Positions 61,785 through 64,000 of a DNA stretch of 64,000 bases are shown in pieces (the first letter of the stretch is position 1; every line of letters starts with the position of its first letter). The translations under genes were made by a program, and so were the position numbers. The notes under the pieces were generated by a model. That model searched no databases and had not been told where the DNA came from. It saw only the letters and a list, made by a program, of their open reading frames with translations. The DNA is from Qiania dongpingensis (lineage in GTDB: Bacteria; Bacillota; Clostridia; Lachnospirales; Lachnospiraceae): NCBI RefSeq assembly GCF_014337195.1, contig NZ_CP060634.1:1922001-1986000 (forward strand), written 5' to 3'.

Positions 61785-62900
61785 ATGAAACAGAATTCCC
61801 GGCCGCAGACAGCGGCCATCCGGCTGTTATTCAGGTATATTATATATGGGATTGTATTTGCGGCGCCAGGCATCCTTCTGGGAGTGCATTTGATGGGAGA
61901 GACAGGCTATGGATACCGTGCGCTCCTTTTCGGCGGGATTTTGCTGGAAGTATTTGTTTATGCCTCGTATTTGCTTTTTGGATACCGGAATATTTACAAG
62001 GTACACCGTCAGATTGACGCTGCCCTTCGGGAGGTCTCTGAAGTTTCAGAAGGGATAGAAGGGGTGACCGGCGTGGACAGGATATGCAGGACCGTGGTAA
62101 GGCTGAACGGATATACAAATAAAAAGAACACACAGAAGATGCTGGTGAAGCAGGCGGAACTGAATGCCCTCCAAAATCAGATCAATCCCCATTTTTTGTA
62201 TAATACCTTGGAGTGTATACGAGGGAAAGCCATGGTACAGGGGGCGGAGCAGATCGCCAATATGACAGAAGCCCTTTCCGCGTTTTTCCGCTACAGTATC
62301 AGCATCCAGGAGAATCTTGTGACTCTGGAGCAGGAGCTACAAAATACGAAGAATTACTTCTTGATTCAAAAGTACCGGTTTGGGAACCGCTTTCACCTCC
62401 GGATTTTCTTGGTGGAGGAATCGGAAGCGGGTGAATATCTGATGCCGAAGATGACCCTGCAGCCCATTGTAGAAAACGCGATTTTTCATGGGCTGGAAAA
62501 AAGTGTTTCAGAGGGAGCGGTCACCATACGTGTGACGGCGACGGAAAAAAGGCTGATACTGGCAGTCCAGGACGATGGGATCGGAATTCCCGGACCGGTT
62601 CTTAAGGAGATTCAGGAATCTCTGAACGGTCTTAAGAAAGACCGGGGGGAGGAAGGAATGCACAGCGGAATCGCTTTATCCAATATAAACGAAAGGATCC
62701 ATCTCCATTTTGGATTCCGGTACGGTATCTCGATCAACAGTGAAGAAGGATTGGGAACGGAAATTACGATTACACTGCCGGCGGTAAAGAAAGCGGCCGG
62801 CGGCGCGGGAGACAAACGGCGGATGGAAGAGACGCTCGGGAGGGACGGCTATGAGGCGGGAACTTTTGCGGATGGAGCACATCACGAAGACGCAATTTGA
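61785..62900 (+). CDS. YesM/LytS-type histidine kinase with almost no extracellular domain
   Basis: The 371-aa kinase has two close membrane segments (about 17-38 and 46-66) joined by a loop of about 8 residues, a short linker, His136 in NPHFLYN (His_kinase domain) and a C-terminal HATPase_c (PIVENAIFHG, DDGIG, GTEITITLP). Typical YesM kinases carry a 200-300-residue extracellular sensor between the two segments; here it is absent. The 3' end overlaps the next gene by 50 bp. Ribosome binding site AGGAGGGG. Confidence 0.92.
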   Translation: MKQNSRPQTAAIRLLFRYIIYGIVFAAPGILLGVHLMGETGYGYRALLFGGILLEVFVYASYLLFGYRNIYKVHRQIDAALREVSEVSEGIEGVTGVDRICRTVVRLNGYTNKKNTQKMLVKQAELNALQNQINPHFLYNTLECIRGKAMVQGAEQIANMTEALSAFFRYSISIQENLVTLEQELQNTKNYFLIQKYRFGNRFHLRIFLVEESEAGEYLMPKMTLQPIVENAIFHGLEKSVSEGAVTIRVTATEKRLILAVQDDGIGIPGPVLKEIQESLNGLKKDRGEEGMHSGIALSNINERIHLHFGFRYGISINSEEGLGTEITITLPAVKKAAGGAGDKRRMEETLGRDGYEAGTFADGAHHEDAI

Positions 62901-64000
62901 TATCAAAATGCTGGATGACCTGACGCTGAACGTTTACAGCGGGGAGATATTAGGGGTATTAGGCCTGTCGGGTTCGGGAAAGACGCTGGTATCCCGTATT
63001 CTGGCCGGCAAAGATATTTCGTTCTCCGGCGACGTTTACGTTCAGGAAGAACCAGTTGAGGATTTCACGTCATTTATATGGAGGAAGGGGATTTTCTGTA
63101 TCTTGTCCGTAGACGGACTGGTGCAGGAGCTCTCCATCGCGGAGAATATATTCGTGATGCAGCCGGACGGGAGACCATATGAACGCGTCCGGACGAAAAA
63201 GATATGCAGGGAATCCCGGAAAATACTGGAATTCCTGCGCCTGGGGCATTTGAACCCACGGATTCCGGCTAAGAATCTTTCCCGATATGAGCAGTGTATG
63301 ATACAGGTGGCAAGGGCTTTGGTCGCCAAAGCGGAGCTGATTGTCATGGATACCATTTTTGAGGCTATGTCCCGTGAGGAACAGATAAAGCTGGAGCAGT
63401 CCATTTTTATGCTGCGGGACACCGGGATTGGATTTCTGATTACAAGCCGTTTCGGAGAATATCTGATTCCGGTATCGGACAGGATCGCCGTACTACGGGG
63501 CGGACATAATGTGAGGACCTTTTATCGGGAAGAGTTTTCCCAGGAGCGTCTTCTGCGGGTTATGCTGGGATTTCGCCATATTGATGCAGGCAATATGAAA
63601 GCAGAATCAGGACAAAAGGAGGTCCTGCGGTTTGAGAACACAGAACTTTACGGGCTGAAGGGATTTTCTCTTGCCATAAAGGAAGGAGAGGCGGTAGGCC
63701 TGTGGGAGCTTCAAAATGAGAGGAATATGGCATTATGCACGCTTTTGCTGGGAGAACAAAAGGGATACAGAGGGAAGATTTATTTGAAAGGAGAACCGTT
63801 CGTCCCCAGAGATATTCCCAGAGCAGTCAAAAGAGGAATCGGAGTCATCCGGAACGACCCGCTTAAAACGGGGCTGGTCCCTTCCATGACGGCGGCTGAC
63901 AACCTACTTATTCCTGCGGTCAGAAAAATCACAGGCGCAGTATTAAATAAAGGCATATATAAATTCATCAGATCAGAACATTCCGGCCTGCTGGAGGCTG
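62851..64000 (+). CDS. RbsA-like pseudo-ATPase next to the two-component genes (runs off the window)
   Basis: At least 383 aa, open at the window end. The first ABC half keeps Walker A GLSGSGKT (38-45). The Q-loop glutamine is missing (FCILSVDGL where relatives have a YQE), the signature reads LSRYEQCM instead of LSGGQ, Walker B ends MDTIF instead of MDEPT, and the H-loop histidine is Arg (TSRFG). The second half lost Walker A (GLWELQNERN) yet keeps the RbsA landmark GLVPSMTAADNL. ATP binding without hydrolysis is likely. No permease or binding protein follows within the window. It overlaps the kinase gene by 50 bp, and AGGGA is its ribosome binding site. Confidence 0.85.
   Translation, partial: MRRELLRMEHITKTQFDIKMLDDLTLNVYSGEILGVLGLSGSGKTLVSRILAGKDISFSGDVYVQEEPVEDFTSFIWRKGIFCILSVDGLVQELSIAENIFVMQPDGRPYERVRTKKICRESRKILEFLRLGHLNPRIPAKNLSRYEQCMIQVARALVAKAELIVMDTIFEAMSREEQIKLEQSIFMLRDTGIGFLITSRFGEYLIPVSDRIAVLRGGHNVRTFYREEFSQERLLRVMLGFRHIDAGNMKAESGQKEVLRFENTELYGLKGFSLAIKEGEAVGLWELQNERNMALCTLLLGEQKGYRGKIYLKGEPFVPRDIPRAVKRGIGVIRNDPLKTGLVPSMTAADNLLIPAVRKITGAVLNKGIYKFIRSEHSGLLEA

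Overview
The window looks like chromosomal DNA of a strictly anaerobic Firmicute, most likely a Lachnospiraceae (Clostridium cluster XIVa) gut-type bacterium. The support is a B12-dependent (class II) ribonucleotide reductase, hybrid cluster protein, a PerR-type regulator with reverse rubrerythrin, several lipobox substrate-binding proteins, YesM/YesN-type two-component genes, Gram-positive AGGAGG ribosome binding sites and TTGACA/TATAAT promoters. There is no outer-membrane machinery. I found no insertion sequence, prophage or CRISPR array.

Layout. 1-780: 3' end of a 23S rRNA followed by tRNA-Asn, tRNA-Glu and tRNA-Cys and a terminator, with no 5S gene between 23S and the tRNAs. 780-1640: a long non-coding stretch rich in inverted repeats. 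1.6-7.6 kb: a small alarmone synthetase, a Crp/Fnr-family regulator divergent from ferredoxin-hcp (an HcpR-like nitrosative stress unit), then nrdJ behind a pair of NrdR-like boxes. 7.7-17.9 kb: a cation P-type ATPase behind a yybP-ykoY manganese riboswitch, a serine hydrolase, a small helical protein, perR and reverse rubrerythrin with matching 7-1-7 operators, a cation/proton antiporter, an AEC transporter and a HAD phosphatase. 18.1-23.5 kb: a complete branched-chain amino acid ABC importer (livKHMGF) and a cytidylate-kinase-like protein. 23.6-33.0 kb: an FtsX-type ABC exporter with a giant coiled coil, an Na/Pi cotransporter behind Pho-box-like repeats, an HD phosphohydrolase and a diguanylate cyclase with two periplasmic-binding-type sensor domains.

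33-39 kb: a ROK repressor divergent from a polyol-type dehydrogenase and a ribose-type ABC importer, with palindromic operators between them. 39-44 kb: a MacAB-like operon with two adaptors, one carrying a duplicated inserted domain. 44.7-53.7 kb: nitroreductase, an S1-domain protein, a second small alarmone synthetase, an RmlD-like reductase, a dicarboxylate/amino acid symporter, glutamate dehydrogenase, an exo-endo-phosphatase family protein and malic enzyme.

53.9 kb to the end is the most unusual part. Two DegT-family aminotransferases are followed by a complete ribose-type ABC importer. Behind a hairpin come an AraC-type response regulator, a YesM-type histidine kinase with almost no extracellular sensor region, and an overlapping gene for an RbsA-like protein. 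That protein keeps Walker A but has lost the Q-loop, signature, catalytic glutamate and switch histidine in its first domain, and the Walker A in its second. I read this as a candidate nutrient system in which a pseudo-ATPase may report importer activity to a sensor-less kinase. The last gene runs off the window edge.
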